Part shown: piece after piece, positions 1-18,000 of the stretch
Layout: every line of letters begins with the position of its first letter
How positions within the stretch are numbered: position 1 is the first letter of the stretch
Translations under genes and position numbers: made by a program
The notes under the pieces: model-generated
The model's database searches: none
Seen by the model: only the letters and a program-made list of their open reading frames with translations
What the model was told of the DNA's origin: nothing
NCBI RefSeq assembly: GCF_040436345.1
Contig: NC_133215.1
Location: 24,665,806 to 24,729,805 of the forward strand
DNA from: Pagrus major
Taxonomy: Eukaryota; Chordata; Actinopteri; Spariformes; Sparidae
DNA length: 64,000 nt
Reading direction: 5' to 3'

Positions 1-788
1 TGATTTATTTCCCTGTTTTTATGGATAGAGGACACTGATGGTTATTTTGTCAGCAAATTAACAAAAAAGAGAGACATTTCTTCAGATTTCATCATTTTCT
101 AAAATTCCCATAGTTTTACTGGATTTAATCTGTTATGCTGTAAGTATGCAGCTGCTATCTAATTGACTATAATAATAAAAATATAATAAAGAGTAAAAAA
201 CACTTTTGTTAGATGTTGTTGAAGCCGGTTTCTACTTCAATTTGATAACCTGTTATTTAAATGCACATGATGTCATTTCTGCCATTAAAGGCCTCTTAAT
301 CAAAACAAACAAAAGAGAACGTAGCGTGGGATCATGGGAGTTGTTGTTTTCGTTGTTGAAAAACCACCCCTGCATAGAAAATCTGTGACGTGACAGAAAT
401 GTTCACAGACAAGGTACTATAAATTTAATGATTATTTCACGAGAATAATCTGGTGGGCCAAATCAAACCTTACAGTGGGCCAACTTTGGCCCGCGGCCCC
501 CACTTTGGGCAGCCCTTATTAAGACATTCTTAAATGTGGAAATGTTACATATTAAATCTTTCAATTCCAAATAATTTCCAAGATGATTCCCTTGAAGTGC
601 CCTTTTGGGGGTCCTTCCAGTGGACGAAATGTGGTCAAGTGCTCTCTCTTCCCTATAAATGCACCACGGCTTTCTGCAGGCTGGTGCCTCCCCGTATACA
701 TGTGGAGCCCTCTCTATCTTTTTGGCCCCGGCCCCTCAAACATCCGCCACTGTTTGTGAAACAGATCGTTTTTTATATATAATGAGTT
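1..788. other. Intergenic AT-rich stretch
   Basis: No gene is supported here. The short open frames are AT-rich and have no recognisable protein. The only structured piece is the GC-rich patch around 449-522, listed separately. In human synteny the region beyond the SHOC2 3' end is a long gene-free interval, and this stretch fits that. Confidence 0.6.
449..522 (-). mobile_element. Possible terminal fragment of a hAT-type DNA transposon
   Basis: Read on the minus strand, this patch begins with a phrase like GGGCTGCCCAAAGTGGGGGC and continues with repeated GGCCC/GGGCC words. That style is typical of the ends of old hAT (Charlie-like) elements in vertebrates. I see no matching second end and no target duplication, so this would be a truncated remnant. 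The call rests on wording resemblance only. Confidence 0.25.
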
Positions 789-885
789 CCAGTGTACGGA
801 AGCCCTAAAGGGCCATGCATTCATACATTTTATTTCCTCCGTTTTCCTGTGATAACGAGTTAATTTCATTTGTTTTCTCGAGATT

Positions 886-1083
886 TCGAGTTATTATCTC
901 GAAGTAACAACTGCCGTTTTCCCCAGATAACGAGGTAATTATCTCGAGATCTTGAGTTATTATCTCGAAATAACAACTGCCATTTTCCCGAGATAACGAG
1001 ATAATTATCTGGAGATTTCGAGTTATTATCTCGAAATAACAACTGCCGTTTTCCCCAGATAACGAGGTAATTATCTCGAGATC
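886..1083. repeat. Three tandem 66-bp units inside the transposon
   Basis: Three head-to-tail copies start at about 886, 952 and 1018. Each has the order cGAGTTATTATCTCGA, then a TAACAACTGCC phrase, then CCCAGATAACGAG, then a TTATCTCGAGAT palindrome. The first unit overlaps the left inverted repeat, so the array grew by duplicating subterminal TIR sequence. The long open frames crossing this array exist only because 66 is a multiple of three; they are not genes. Confidence 0.8.
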
Positions 1084-1124
1084 TCGAGATAACGACACTT
1101 TGTTTTCCTGAGATAACAATATAA

Positions 1125-1376
1125 TTAATTTGAGATCTCGAGATAACGACTGTGATATGATAGGCCTGAGACCTCTGGGACCTTAACGACGACATCAGGC
1201 TCACTTAGATTGTGCCGCCGATATACCTGAAGCCTCGCTAACCGTCTTTTTATATTACGCACACTCATGTGTATATTATCTGTAATAGCAAGGCATAATG
1301 CTATTTCAGCCTGTGTCAGGCCTTGATTGAAAAGATATGTGACGCGGTGATCAATATGCTCCTGCTCCTCTGACAT
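1125..1376 (-). pseudogene. N-terminal fragment of a transposase (integrase-type transposon)
   Basis: The frame starts at ATG 1376 and reads MSEEQEHIDHRV, then YLFNQGLTQAEIALCL and SVRNIKRRLARLQVYRR. This is a compact helix-turn-helix-like block (GLTQAEIA... then a basic RRLARL helix). It resembles the N-terminus of predicted fish proteins that carry an integrase core followed by a W-HID-YDKLKPYG type motif. Here the frame ends after about 83 codons, well before any catalytic DDE residues. It is therefore a truncated relic kept by an internally deleted element. The family assignment comes from memory of such proteins and needs a profile search. Confidence 0.6.
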
Positions 1377-1824
1377 TGCTACACTGAATGATGTTTCCTG
1401 CAATGATTTAATATACTACACTATCGTTTTGCTTTCTCAAGATCTCAAATTAATTACCTCGTTATCTGGGGAAAACGGCAGTTGTTATTTCGAGATAATA
1501 ACTCGAGATCTCGAGAAAACAAATGAAATTAACTCGTTATCACGGGAAAACGGAGGAAATAAAATGTATGAATGCATGGCCCTTTAAGGCTTCCGTACCA
1601 GTGGTTGTGTGAGCAAGACACACACCTGAGCATGACTGCGCTGAGTGACGTCACTCACACCTGTACTTGCAGGGAACGGGGGGGGGGGCGTGTCAACTGA
1701 CCCTGTTCTCCCCTACTGAGCAGGACAAGAAGATATGGACTCTCAAAGTCTGTACCTGTCCTAACTTTACACTTTACACTGTGCAGAAAGTCCCGCCTAA
1801 TGCATTACTTTATATTCATTTGCC

Positions 1825-1862
<38 letters not shown>
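1825..1862. repeat. (GAT)n trinucleotide microsatellite
   Basis: An uninterrupted run of about 12 TGA/GAT units, likely polymorphic in length. Confidence 0.95.
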
Positions 1863-1959
1863 TAATTATTACCATCAGTGCTCAGAAACCACAAGGTGTG
1901 TGTGAGAGCTGGGCTTTTAACTCGGAGGCGCGTGAATATTTAGAGCGCCCACCTGTGAG

Positions 1960-1991
<32 letters not shown>

Positions 1992-2014
1992 ACACATACA
2001 CACACACACACACC
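1960..2014. repeat. (CA)n microsatellite with CG and TA interruptions
   Basis: An alternating CA tract broken by CGCACG and ATA interruptions, which suggests an older, partly stabilised microsatellite. Confidence 0.9.
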
Positions 2015-2499
2015 TCATATCAGCCTGAAAAGCCTGAAAAACGGATTTGTTTGGGGGTAAACAGCAGTCTTGTTGATGCATGAGGGTGCAGACGAAGCGC
2101 AAGGATACAGTGACACCTGTCGTCTCCTGCAAGAGCCTCGTTTCAGGAGGACGAGCATGATGTTCACAGAGGTGATGACAGCTCAGAGGGTGAGGAGCTG
2201 GTTTTAATATAACGTCGTTGTTTTGTGCGCTCAGGGTTTCCTTTTTTCACTCGCCTACATTTGTTTTCACGGGTAAGAGCCCATTTGGCGATGAGGGCAG
2301 AGGGCGAACAGGAGAGATGATCCACAAGTCCTCATAATGGAAACCAGACCACATGTTCATCTGCCTGACAGAAGCGACTATAACATGGTGACGTTAGAAG
2401 TATCATCATCATCATCATCGGGCTTCACGGCAGCAGAGCGGTCAGTATTAGAGGAGCACAGGCGGCCTCACCCTGTAATAATATTCAGACATTAATTCA

Positions 2500-2513
2500 C
2501 CAGCAGGGGGCGG
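2500..2513 (+). promoter_or_regulatory. CTCF-like motif
   Basis: CCAGCAGGGGGCGG agrees with the CTCF core consensus CCASYAGRKGGC at every position. It lies about 1.2 kb beyond the inferred shoc2 poly(A) site. A single motif match does not prove occupancy. Confidence 0.4.
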
Positions 2514-3733
2514 TGTTGCACTGGAGCAGAGAGCTCAGGACAATAAGAGCACACATCTAAAAAGATTTATTTCACTGTGGCCTTCTGCTCTTTATTTAAA
2601 ATGTTCTGTGTTGCACAAGTGATATATGAAAAATAACACCTGAACTCACCCTCAGCTCCACAATAAAATAGATTTTAGGGATGACAATGAATGACACAAC
2701 ACTTGAAACCTTGGAAAGGCAACAAAAGTTGCATATTTATATGATACAATGGATGTAAAATAGAAAAAGACAGGACAGGGGCAATCTGTTTGCTTCTACA
2801 TATGATTCTCAGGAGGATTTGCAAGTTTGTTCTCTGCACGATATTTTGTGAATGTACAAGAAAATAATTAATCACAACAATACCTTCAAGAGCAGCTGTA
2901 CAGAACATGTCCAACACCGGTCAATGGTAACACCTGGATAAGAATATGATTTTTTAGGGTTAGTTTATGTAAATGCATGTTGCACTACAAACAAGACTAA
3001 AATTCAGATATTAAGATGGGGATGACTGAAAGTGTAAACAGTGACAGTAACTGGATCGACTTCTGCACTTCAGCAAGATTTTGGCAATGATGAACATGTG
3101 ATGCAACCTGTGAGTGAAGTTAACTGCAAAATCATTTATACTTATATTTATACTTGAATAAATGTATTCACTGGACCTTTTCCCCCTTCTAAGTTTCTTT
3201 TTGTATTCTTTTATGGGTTTTTGTTAATAATGGAAATGTGAGGACAGCAAGACGAGCATTTCACTGTTAAGTCTAATCTATAAAAAGAAGTATTTATTTT
3301 ACCAGGAAAAGTGATAATAATTTCTCAAATCCAAGACAAATCTTGGTTAAAGTCTTGATTTTAAAAAAGCCTTTACATCAAATATAAACATATTGTTGTT
3401 TCTCTTTTAAAGCATGAATACTAGCTGTCCACCTGTGTCTTGTTTTAAATGTCAAAAAGTAACTTTTTACATTAAGAAATTACCCTGTTGTGTCCATCTT
3501 TGTAGAATACCAAAATTTTGACTTTTTATCTCATAATAATGACTGTTAAATCTCCTAATTCTGACTTTTTGTCTCATAACTTTAGCTTTGTATCTCTATT
3601 TACCTAGGAAGTATGAAAAATGAGGCACCTGATAGCTTCAACAAAACCCTGTTGTTGAAAATGTTCTTAGTTTCAATCGACTTCGGTGAAATGTATCCAC
3701 GCAACACATGATAAATTTGTAAATATTTATCGG

Positions 3734-3739
3734 TTTATT
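3734..3739 (-). terminator. shoc2: Candidate distal poly(A) signal of shoc2
   Basis: AATAAA on the minus strand, preceded by a UGUA-containing stretch (TGTATGTACATACAT) and followed within about 40 nt by a GT-rich element (TCATGTGTTGCGTGG). This is the usual order of UGUA, hexamer and downstream element in vertebrate poly(A) sites. Confidence 0.5.
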
Positions 3740-4413
3740 ACAGTTAAAAAGATGTATGTACATACAGAACATCACCAAACATGGTCATTTTCACTCATTT
3801 GCAAAGTAGCACTCTGCAACTAGTTGGTTTCAGGATAACTGTCTTACAATGGGGCGGCATTGATTAAGTTTATCATTTACAACCAAGCACACATATCAGT
3901 GTATTTTTCCTCTTTTTAATTTGCCAAATAATACTTAGTAAAAGGCGTATAACCAAAAAGAAACAACGGGAGGATGCTTGGTAAAACAAATCGGTACTGA
4001 ATTGCTGGTCCAAATCCAAGTTCCTGCTGCCAACACGCGGCTTTGTATGTACACAGGCAGAAACGCCTCAGACTGGATCTTGGTCACTGTGGTTAGCAAT
4101 GAAGACTCACATAGAGGTAGTCATGTCTGCATCTGCTCGTCCAGTCGTGAGACAACTGACCCAAAACCTTTGCTCTCAACTCCTGCTCAATCCGTGGACC
4201 CAGATCCCTTTACTGACATTAGAGAAGAAAAAGTGATTATCTGTCTTTGTTGATGAAATCAAACGGTCATAAAGGTTCTGCTTGGTGCGCATAAGGCAGT
4301 CAAGTAAATGTATGGAGATACTAGAGCGCGGGTGTGTGTGAGTGTGTGAGCGGGTGTGTGTGGGTGGGATTCAGGGTTTCAGATAGGAGAAAGAGCTGGC
4401 GGCTTCACATTAA

Positions 4414-4776
4414 AGGGCCATTCCACCAAAATGGACTTGGTTTGATTACAAAAAGCGGACTTTTATGTAGTTATGTGCTCTAAAGATGAAGAACATGTGA
4501 TCCAACAACATCGGTCTTTTCTGAAAATGAGAGTATCATGCCTTCCTCTCCAAAATGGACCATTCTTGATATAAATGTGGTTAAAAAAAAAAGTTTATAA
4601 CAATTTTAACTATATCAGACTATTAAAAATGATGTGTCATAATTGTATTTTCTCTCATCTTGAAATCTCAACTCTAATCTGATATGATTTGTGAAAACAT
4701 GTGAAAAACAAAACAAAAATCTTCTGTTGGAAAAGCCAGAATAAAAATGCAAGTCAGTTTTTGGTGGAATTCCCCT
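4414..4776. mobile_element. MITE flanked by TTAA with about 25-bp TIRs
   Basis: The left end after TTAA (4410-4413) reads AGGGCCATTCCACCAAAA. The right end, read inwards from TTAA (4777-4780), reads AGGGGAATTCCACCAAAA. The TTAA duplication and A/G-rich termini fit a Kolobok- or piggyBac-class non-autonomous element. There is no coding capacity. It sits within the inferred shoc2 3' UTR in an unresolved orientation. Confidence 0.65.
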
Positions 4777-7044
4777 TTAATGCCAAAGACAAGTGAGACG
4801 CAAGCTAATGCACATCCACTTGGTAGCATAATGGCATTATTTTCCATTGCACTCTTTGTCTTTTTGTAAAACTCTCATCACATTACAGATTTTGTAATAC
4901 TGAGTCTACTGTAACGTCAGATTACTGTACAGAGTAAAAGGAAAAAATAAGACAAAGAAACTAGACCCAAATTTACATCGTAATGACCAGTTGCTTGTCA
5001 TCAAGTACAGTCAGTGGCCATAGACACAAGGAATAGCCAAACAAACACATAAAAAAAGACCATTAAGGCTGCTTGTCAATGTAGATTAAGTAGGATAAGC
5101 ATTGCCACACAATGCTTCGATACCCTTTGCAATATACAAAAAAGGGAGCATTTGCAGATACACAAATTAGCCACTAAATCGAAGTCCTCTATGCAAAAAC
5201 GCCCGATTCTGACCCAGACAAATCATGTCAAATCTGTTCAACATGCTTGTTTCCTGTACAAAATAACCAGGCAAGAAAAAAGACAAGTTGTATGATCTGA
5301 AAAAAAAAAAAGAGCAAAAGGAGCAAAATGACTTTGATTCTGCGATGCTCTCCATGGCCTAAAATCACAGACAATAGAAAAATAAACACCAATTATACTC
5401 CGATTATTTTGGATGCACCAGTATGCAATACATCGTCATCACTTTGATCCTCACGGTCACACCTTTTACTGAACGGGCCGGTCGGTGATCTCCAGCCACC
5501 CCCACACACGTTCAAACTACATTCCAGGATCTGATAAATGCTCTCCGGTCGATCGGCCCGGTTCAGTTTTCTGCCCCCACCTCCCATCATCCTCTGCGTC
5601 TTCATACACAGGCATTCTCAACCTTGCAAAATGGCACATGAAAAAAGTAAAAACAGAGAGACTGAATGTAAAAATGGGTCACAGCACTCCCGCTGCATAC
5701 CTAATGCACATCTCACTTTTGAGTACTCGTTGAAGGCATTTTTCACACAATTGTTTACAGCTAAAAGTAAATACACACAAAAAAAGAAACTTCCAAAGCT
5801 TTTATATAAAACCCAGGAATGCAATGCCTCCGGTGTGTTGTTGAGCGTGAACACAGAAAGCCCTTTTTACAATTTTTTTTTGTCTTTTTCCGACAGTCTT
5901 GTACTGTAACTGCGTTAAGCTCAAATATGCACCTTGTTGTGTTGTCTCATCGTTGTGTCCAAACGATTTGATCTGTGAGAAAACCACCGGGCCTGACGCC
6001 AAATCGAAAAGGTCAGTGGATTTGTCCCTCGTCAGGTTTCCGAGTGAAGTCTGTATCAGTGTTGGGAGTGGATCGTTTCCCACCACCTACCCTCCCTCCC
6101 CCCCTCATCTTGTACAGCATATGTTTCAGTCCACGAAAAAGCAGCAACAGGTTCTGCTGGTAAATTAGAAGCAGCGGTACATCGTTTCCCCCAACACGGC
6201 CCCCACCCCGAGGTGAGCTGTGGCACTCTCATCACTCGGGCCTCCTTGTGTAGGAGGCCGAACCACAGCGCACTGAAACACACCAAGCTGCTGCAAAAAA
6301 AAGTAGACCCACACGTTTCAATACAAAACAGAATCATGATTGAATATAGAGCTGGGATGCAACACATTTTTTTTTTTTTTTTTTTTTAAAAGAAAAAAAA
6401 AATGTTTGGTTTGATTACCTTTTGTTGGGATTTTTAATGTACAGTCACTTGAAATAATACTAACTGAATACACATTTCATCATTTTGGAGAAAAAAAAAG
6501 AAAAGAAAACACTCAATGTAAATTGATTTAAAATAAACAATCCTGGTCTGAACTGCAATAAGCCATTTCTCTTGTGATGGAGAAAGCAGGATATGGGAAT
6601 CTTAAAACATCTCAAAGCCACAGACCCTTTTACAGTTCAAGAGAGCAAGTTCATTTAAAGATTGACAGGATAAAACTTCCCCAAACAAAGTTACTAGTAT
6701 ATTCTAAAATTCAACATTTATATTTAATTGATACAAATTTACATGATAAACCGTTTGTTTAACAGATAAAATACTTCTTTATGAAACAAAATGCCCCCAT
6801 TCAAAATAATAAATGAGAGGCTACTGTGTGTTTTTTCTTAAGATCGAGGATGCCAATGTGTTTAAAAAAGTGCATAAGAGCAGCAGCATTGCTGGGACAG
6901 TGTGGGACAAAAAAAAAGATTAAATTACAAATCTAAATCAAGGGAACATTTCCCACCATGTAAGTAAGATTCTGAGGAGACCCTGTTAAAAAAACACAGA
7001 AAATAAAGGATATTAACAAAAAAGGAAGTGTTACCTGTCAATGT

Positions 7045-7050
7045 TTTATT
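7045..7050 (-). terminator. shoc2: Candidate proximal poly(A) signal of shoc2
   Basis: AATAAA on the minus strand, 1.3 kb past the stop codon. The downstream sequence contains GGTAACACTTCCTTTTTTG, a weak U-rich element. It would give a short 3' UTR isoform. Confidence 0.3.
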
Positions 7051-8382
7051 ATCAAACCTTTTTTGAAGCTCTGATACACTCATCACTTGCTCCAGAGACC
7101 CAGATAACGTCTTTTTAAAAACGCTTGATATGTTGGTCGATGATCAACTGAATGACAGCTCTGCAGCCCAACACTGAAGATAATTTCAAATAAGTAAACA
7201 TAACTAAAAATTGCACTCAAGGCAACAACCAGGATTTGTATACATATATAAAAACATCTCCATCGTTTATCCCATCACCCATGTATGTTTGACTTTTTTC
7301 CAATACCTTTTTGTCACACAAAAGCGTTACAGACGGGGGTCGCAGCACCGCCCCTTTCGGAGAAAAGTCCAATTTGCTTTTTTTCCCCCAAAGCATGTAT
7401 GATTGGGATTTCTCATATGTATACATTACTAGCTCAATGTTTAACAACTACTGCTGCTTTTTGTTAAAAAAGATCTCCAATCAGCCTATTTTCCGACTGG
7501 TATCACTTGCTTTGACAGATTAATGCAACAGCAAAGGAACACTAAAAAAAGAAAAAGAAAAACTAAAGTAAAAACAGCAGTAATAAAAAAAGAATTATTG
7601 AAATAATTTATATCTTTGTATTCTCATGGACAATTGTGTTTAGAAATGAACCACTGGATCACTCTAAACATAGGCACAGTTTTTTTTTAAAAAAACATAA
7701 GATAAAAAAAAAAAATACAAAAAAGAAATTATAAACACGCCATCATTAGACCTTTGTTCTCTATGGTCAAGAAGCAATTAACATAAGTTATCTTGAGTGA
7801 AGGTGATGTAAAAAAAGAGAGCATATCAAAAGAAAATAAAACGGGATGACAAAGTTAAAATTACGGCAGCAGCAGTAAATGTGAAGTTCCAAAGACTTTT
7901 TTTGTTTGTTTTTGCATACAATTGTATCCTTGCTCACATAATAGATGCTTGTAATTACTGTAAATACATTGGCAATGGGAGCACGGTTTATATGGTTAAA
8001 AGACTTGCCACTTAGCTCACAGTTACTCAATATATATAACTTTATATATCTTCAGTTTTGGCAAAGAGATGGAAATATTTTCCTCTTGTATGATTGGGAA
8101 TGAAAGATGAGGGGGGGTGGCTGGGGTCCTGAAATGACCGTGATAAACTCTGGAGTAACACAGAAGTCAAGTCTCCAAAGATTCGGCTTGTTTCTGCCCA
8201 AGGATGGTGAAAGAAACGTTTTCTCCTTCTTCCTCCTCCTTGTATTTGCCCCCGACACTGATTGTGGCGAGTCTGTTTTCTTTACAGTGTATGATACACA
8301 TAATGGGGGCGGGCAGGCGAGCGGGTGCAGAGCAAGTGGAGGGTTTGGAGTTAAGTAGGACTGGGATTGAGCTGCTCTTGGC

Positions 8383-14651
<6,269 letters not shown>

Positions 14652-15016
14652 GTCGACGTTATCGGGCCTCCTGCAGAGTTGCTCATGGGAGTCTCTCTTG
14701 TCAGGTTACTTATTCGGGAAAAAAGGGACACAGACAGCCAAGAAGGCTTTTAAAGAAAACATCCCTGTGCAGGCCCACACATTTTTGATTATCCTTGAAA
14801 TAAAGGCCTTGTGATCCAAAGGTTTTTTGGATACTTCTGAAACTTTGTTCCTTTGTTAAAATGCCATGGGAGAAAAAATCCTTTGAAGTAGCTGGATTGT
14901 GGCACCCATGGGCCACATGCTTAAGTGTTTGAACTGCATACAATCCCAGGACCTTCGGATAGAAGTTCTTTCAGGCTGCAAAGGTCATCAAGTTTTTTAA
15001 ATCCCTCCAAGACTTG
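14652..15016 (-). other. shoc2: shoc2 5' UTR part of the first coding exon
   Basis: A very strong acceptor (long TTTTTCTTTTCTTTTCCCTAACAG tract on the minus strand) ends at 15017, so the coding exon most likely starts at 15016 with 365 nt of 5' UTR before the ATG. An alternative AG nearer the ATG (CTCTGCAG, about 14672) lacks a pyrimidine tract. Confidence 0.6.
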
Positions 15017-18000
15017 CTGTTAGGGAAAAGAAAAGAAAAATACATTTTGGTCACATTTACAATTTGATTTTGACGCTTTACAAACATTCTCAGCATTTCA
15101 GATTTCAACAACTGAGCGCTCTGCTCGAGCAAACTGACAACAATCAGTCCTTCATATTCCAAAACAGACATTTTCACTTTCAGCAAATCAAATATAAAGT
15201 CATGCTGCAATTATTTAAAGAGATATTATGAATCAGTCAGATGATGATGTGATTTTTGCCAGGGTCCAAATTGCAGCTCCTGCGATTTGGATATCGCACC
15301 TGGCCTGATTTCTATTTTGATAATACTAAATAGTTCAACCCAATGTTTTTTTTTCTAAATAGCTAACTGCACAAACATTTTTACAGCCTGCCAGTCTTAA
15401 GCCTTACCACCTAGATGACATTTGGTTACAGTGCAAATGTTTGATTGTTTTGCTTAATGTCATGCACACTGTCTTAAATAGATCTACCTGCCTGTCTGTT
15501 AATTAAGCTGCATCTATTCTGCATAGTTCTGACATGTTAAGAATGTTTGGTGAATAAAGTGACTTGTTGCCACCGATATAATCTCCTATCACTATCATTA
15601 TATCTGTATCTGTTTTCTGATACCTGCCCATAAAGACAATAAAGTTTATTATTAAACTGTAAAATATCCTGCCTCTGTTATCTCTGTCAGAAGTGTTTGA
15701 TAACCACATTTGAGGCATCACTGCAAAAAATGTTAGTTTATGTACATATTCTGATATATATTCAGATTATTGGCCGATATATTGATATCAGAATTGTATT
15801 TCTTTTATTATAGGTCATCGGCATTTGCCCCCAAAATCCAGCATCCGTTGGACTCTTCCGCAAGATGAGAAACAATCCAGACAACTTTTTGTGAACAGTG
15901 TTGGCTATATTGAGCAAATTAATTTCTGAGCAGTTGTTCGTGTGTCTAGTAATCAGTGTTTGCTCTGTCAAAAAAATGGTAGTGCACAGCGATGAAAAGG
16001 AGTATGTAAAATTCAGCGCAACATGCAGTGTCGAATACTAAAGATTGACTACATGTGGCAGCAACTGGTGCATGCAGGGACGCACCTCTGGCAATTTTCT
16101 CGTTTTGCACTTATTTGAGTGACATTTTGCAGGTGAACCACACCTGTAACGAACAGCTCTTAGCTGAAAACATTTTTGCAACATGCTGGAAAGAAAGAGC
16201 GACTGTCTAAGCCATCCTGCCTCAACAAATCCACACCGACACTCCTCGCTCAACAGATGCATAATACTATATGCATTGCAAACATCATTGCAAACATATT
16301 TAACAAATTATCATTTGGCGGGCTTAGTGTGCATTAAGTAAAATGTACAATAAAAAGGAGCCCTACCATACCATGAAAATAGTCTTCCTTATACATGAGA
16401 CAACAAGAATACATCAACAGGTTTGGTTGGTTGTCAGTCAGTACCAGGAGTTATGTGGTATTGAGAGTGTTGTGCCAGTCAAAGCAAATCTGTTGAATGT
16501 ACTAAGCATAACCTCACACCACCTTACTCCTACTAAACAAACATGGCCCAGCGGGTGTTGACATTACTGTAAGCCTACAGCCCCACCTAAACATGCATTC
16601 AGCTATTTAGCCGTCCCCTATAAAGTCTGCAACGCCACAACCACATTGAATATTTACATCTCAATGACATGCAGACGAAACACACAACCCTTTGGATCTT
16701 TACATGACAAACTGAGCCAGAATGTCCCTGGCGGCCTGTCTCTGTTTAGTCTCTGTTGCTGTTGCACCTCTGTGAGTGTATAAAGCTATCCTGCACTTGT
16801 ACAAGCTAAGCCGTGGCAAAAAGAGAGGCAGGTTTGGCTCCGGATCAGAGCTAAGTGAAAAGGTTAGGACTGCTGAAAGTAATCTTTAGAAGTGGCCTTC
16901 AAAGCATGAAGGCCCCACAACAACAGGTCATATGACCTTTTGGGTAAAAGAAATGTTGGGTCAATAGCAGAACCCCTTCCATGATAGAATGCTTGACAGT
17001 TTGTTCTGTAAATAAAAAAAGATATTCACTGCTCTTTCAGCCTGTCATAGATAAGAGGGTGCATCCAACACTAGCTGTAATGGGCATACCTGTGTACAAG
17101 TAATTATTAACATAAAATGAGAACAGCCAGGCCAGCTCAATTTCTGGGGCCTCTAAACCAAACTGTGCAAGCCACTTCCTTTTATGGTTGTACTCTCCAT
17201 ATCCCTGCCCTGGTACATTATTCTGTTTATAACAAACTACACATGAAGGTTATCTGTATAGATTTGTCTCTGTATTTAAGGACTATGTATTTTGCATGAA
17301 TGCATTACTAGAAAGAATGAAAGCAAAAGAAAAGTTTTGCAAATTGTGCAAGTTCATTTATTAGTTAATATCTACTATTTTAATCATATCAATATTAACC
17401 AAACCAAAGCAGGCATAGTCTTAGTTGCATCTTTTAAATGCATGCACCAATGTCTGCAAAACAGCACATCAGCTTAATATTCAGGTGACCAAAGAACCTC
17501 TGACTTCAGAAGAAGGTGAGGAAGACAAAAAACAGTGTTGAATGGCACTGTTAGAAAACCACAGAACCAGGGGTTCATGATATTCAGTTACTTTTCCATC
17601 CTTGGCAAGTTTCAGGCAGTGCCCACTTGTTGTGCCTGAGTGTCATGGCTTGACAGACTAAGCAGTCAAGACATTAAGGAAAGGGACATCGAAGACGTAA
17701 ACAGCCCATTAGTTCAGCAGAAATATGGCAGAATCGCTTTGTGGCCATACAATTACATGTTTTGATCAGAAAACTGCACTATTCATAGGTGCTCTGTTCA
17801 CAACCGTTGACAATCAGGTGTGGGTGGGGGGTCATTGTGCAAGATGTCCCTGTGGTGTATGTTGGTCAAAACCACTGGACAATGTTAATCGAATAGGAAA
17901 GTGATCTGGACTTACAAAACTTACAAGCGTTTTTACAGTCCCATTAAGTTAGTACTTCCTATTTAGTTGATGTAAATACGAGGTTCAAGTCATACAGCTT

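Larger units (their letters stand above)
795..1597 (-). mobile_element. Non-autonomous DNA transposon, IS3EU-like, complete with TIRs and 6-bp TSD
   Basis: The element has near-perfect inverted repeats of 147 bp (795-941 and 1451-1597) with four mismatches in my alignment. Both ends begin TACGGAAGCC. It is flanked by a perfect 6-bp duplication, CCAGTG, at 789-794 and 1598-1603. Between the repeats lie three 66-bp tandem units and the start of a transposase-like reading frame on the minus strand. A 6-bp duplication, TAY termini and an integrase-type transposase are, as I recall the Repbase classification, hallmarks of the IS3EU superfamily. The element is too short for a full transposase, so it must be mobilised in trans. 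High TIR identity suggests a fairly young insertion. The boundaries are seen directly; the superfamily is inferred. Confidence 0.8.
1604..3714. other. Intergenic stretch beyond the shoc2 3' end
   Basis: No exon or conserved protein is visible. It contains a GAT repeat, a CA repeat and one CTCF-like motif, listed separately. The frame at 1667-2083 encodes a poly-aspartate run and a His/Thr run purely from these two microsatellites and is not a gene. Confidence 0.6.
3715..8382 (-). other. shoc2: shoc2 3' UTR (inferred extent)
   Basis: This stretch follows the shoc2 stop codon and is U-rich in the sense direction, with no reading frame of note. The far end is set by an AATAAA followed by a GT-rich stretch near 3.71 kb, giving a long UTR of about 4.7 kb. 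A nearer AATAAA at 7045-7050 would give a 1.3-kb form. The UTR contains the TTAA-flanked element at 4414-4776 if the distal site is used. Extent is inferred; cDNA ends would settle it. Confidence 0.4.

Noticed and set aside
886..1083. Regularly spaced repeats that could suggest a CRISPR array
   Set aside because: The units are direct tandem copies without unique spacers, lie inside a transposon, and the genome is eukaryotic.
805..1204. Two overlapping minus-strand frames of 104 and 112 codons with repeated ITSLSGENGSCYFE or DNYLVI units
   Set aside because: They are translations of the 66-bp tandem units of the transposon. The period is a multiple of three, so all frames stay open.
1667..2083. 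138-codon frame with poly-Asp and His-Thr runs
   Set aside because: It is made by the GAT and CA microsatellites and has no other protein features.
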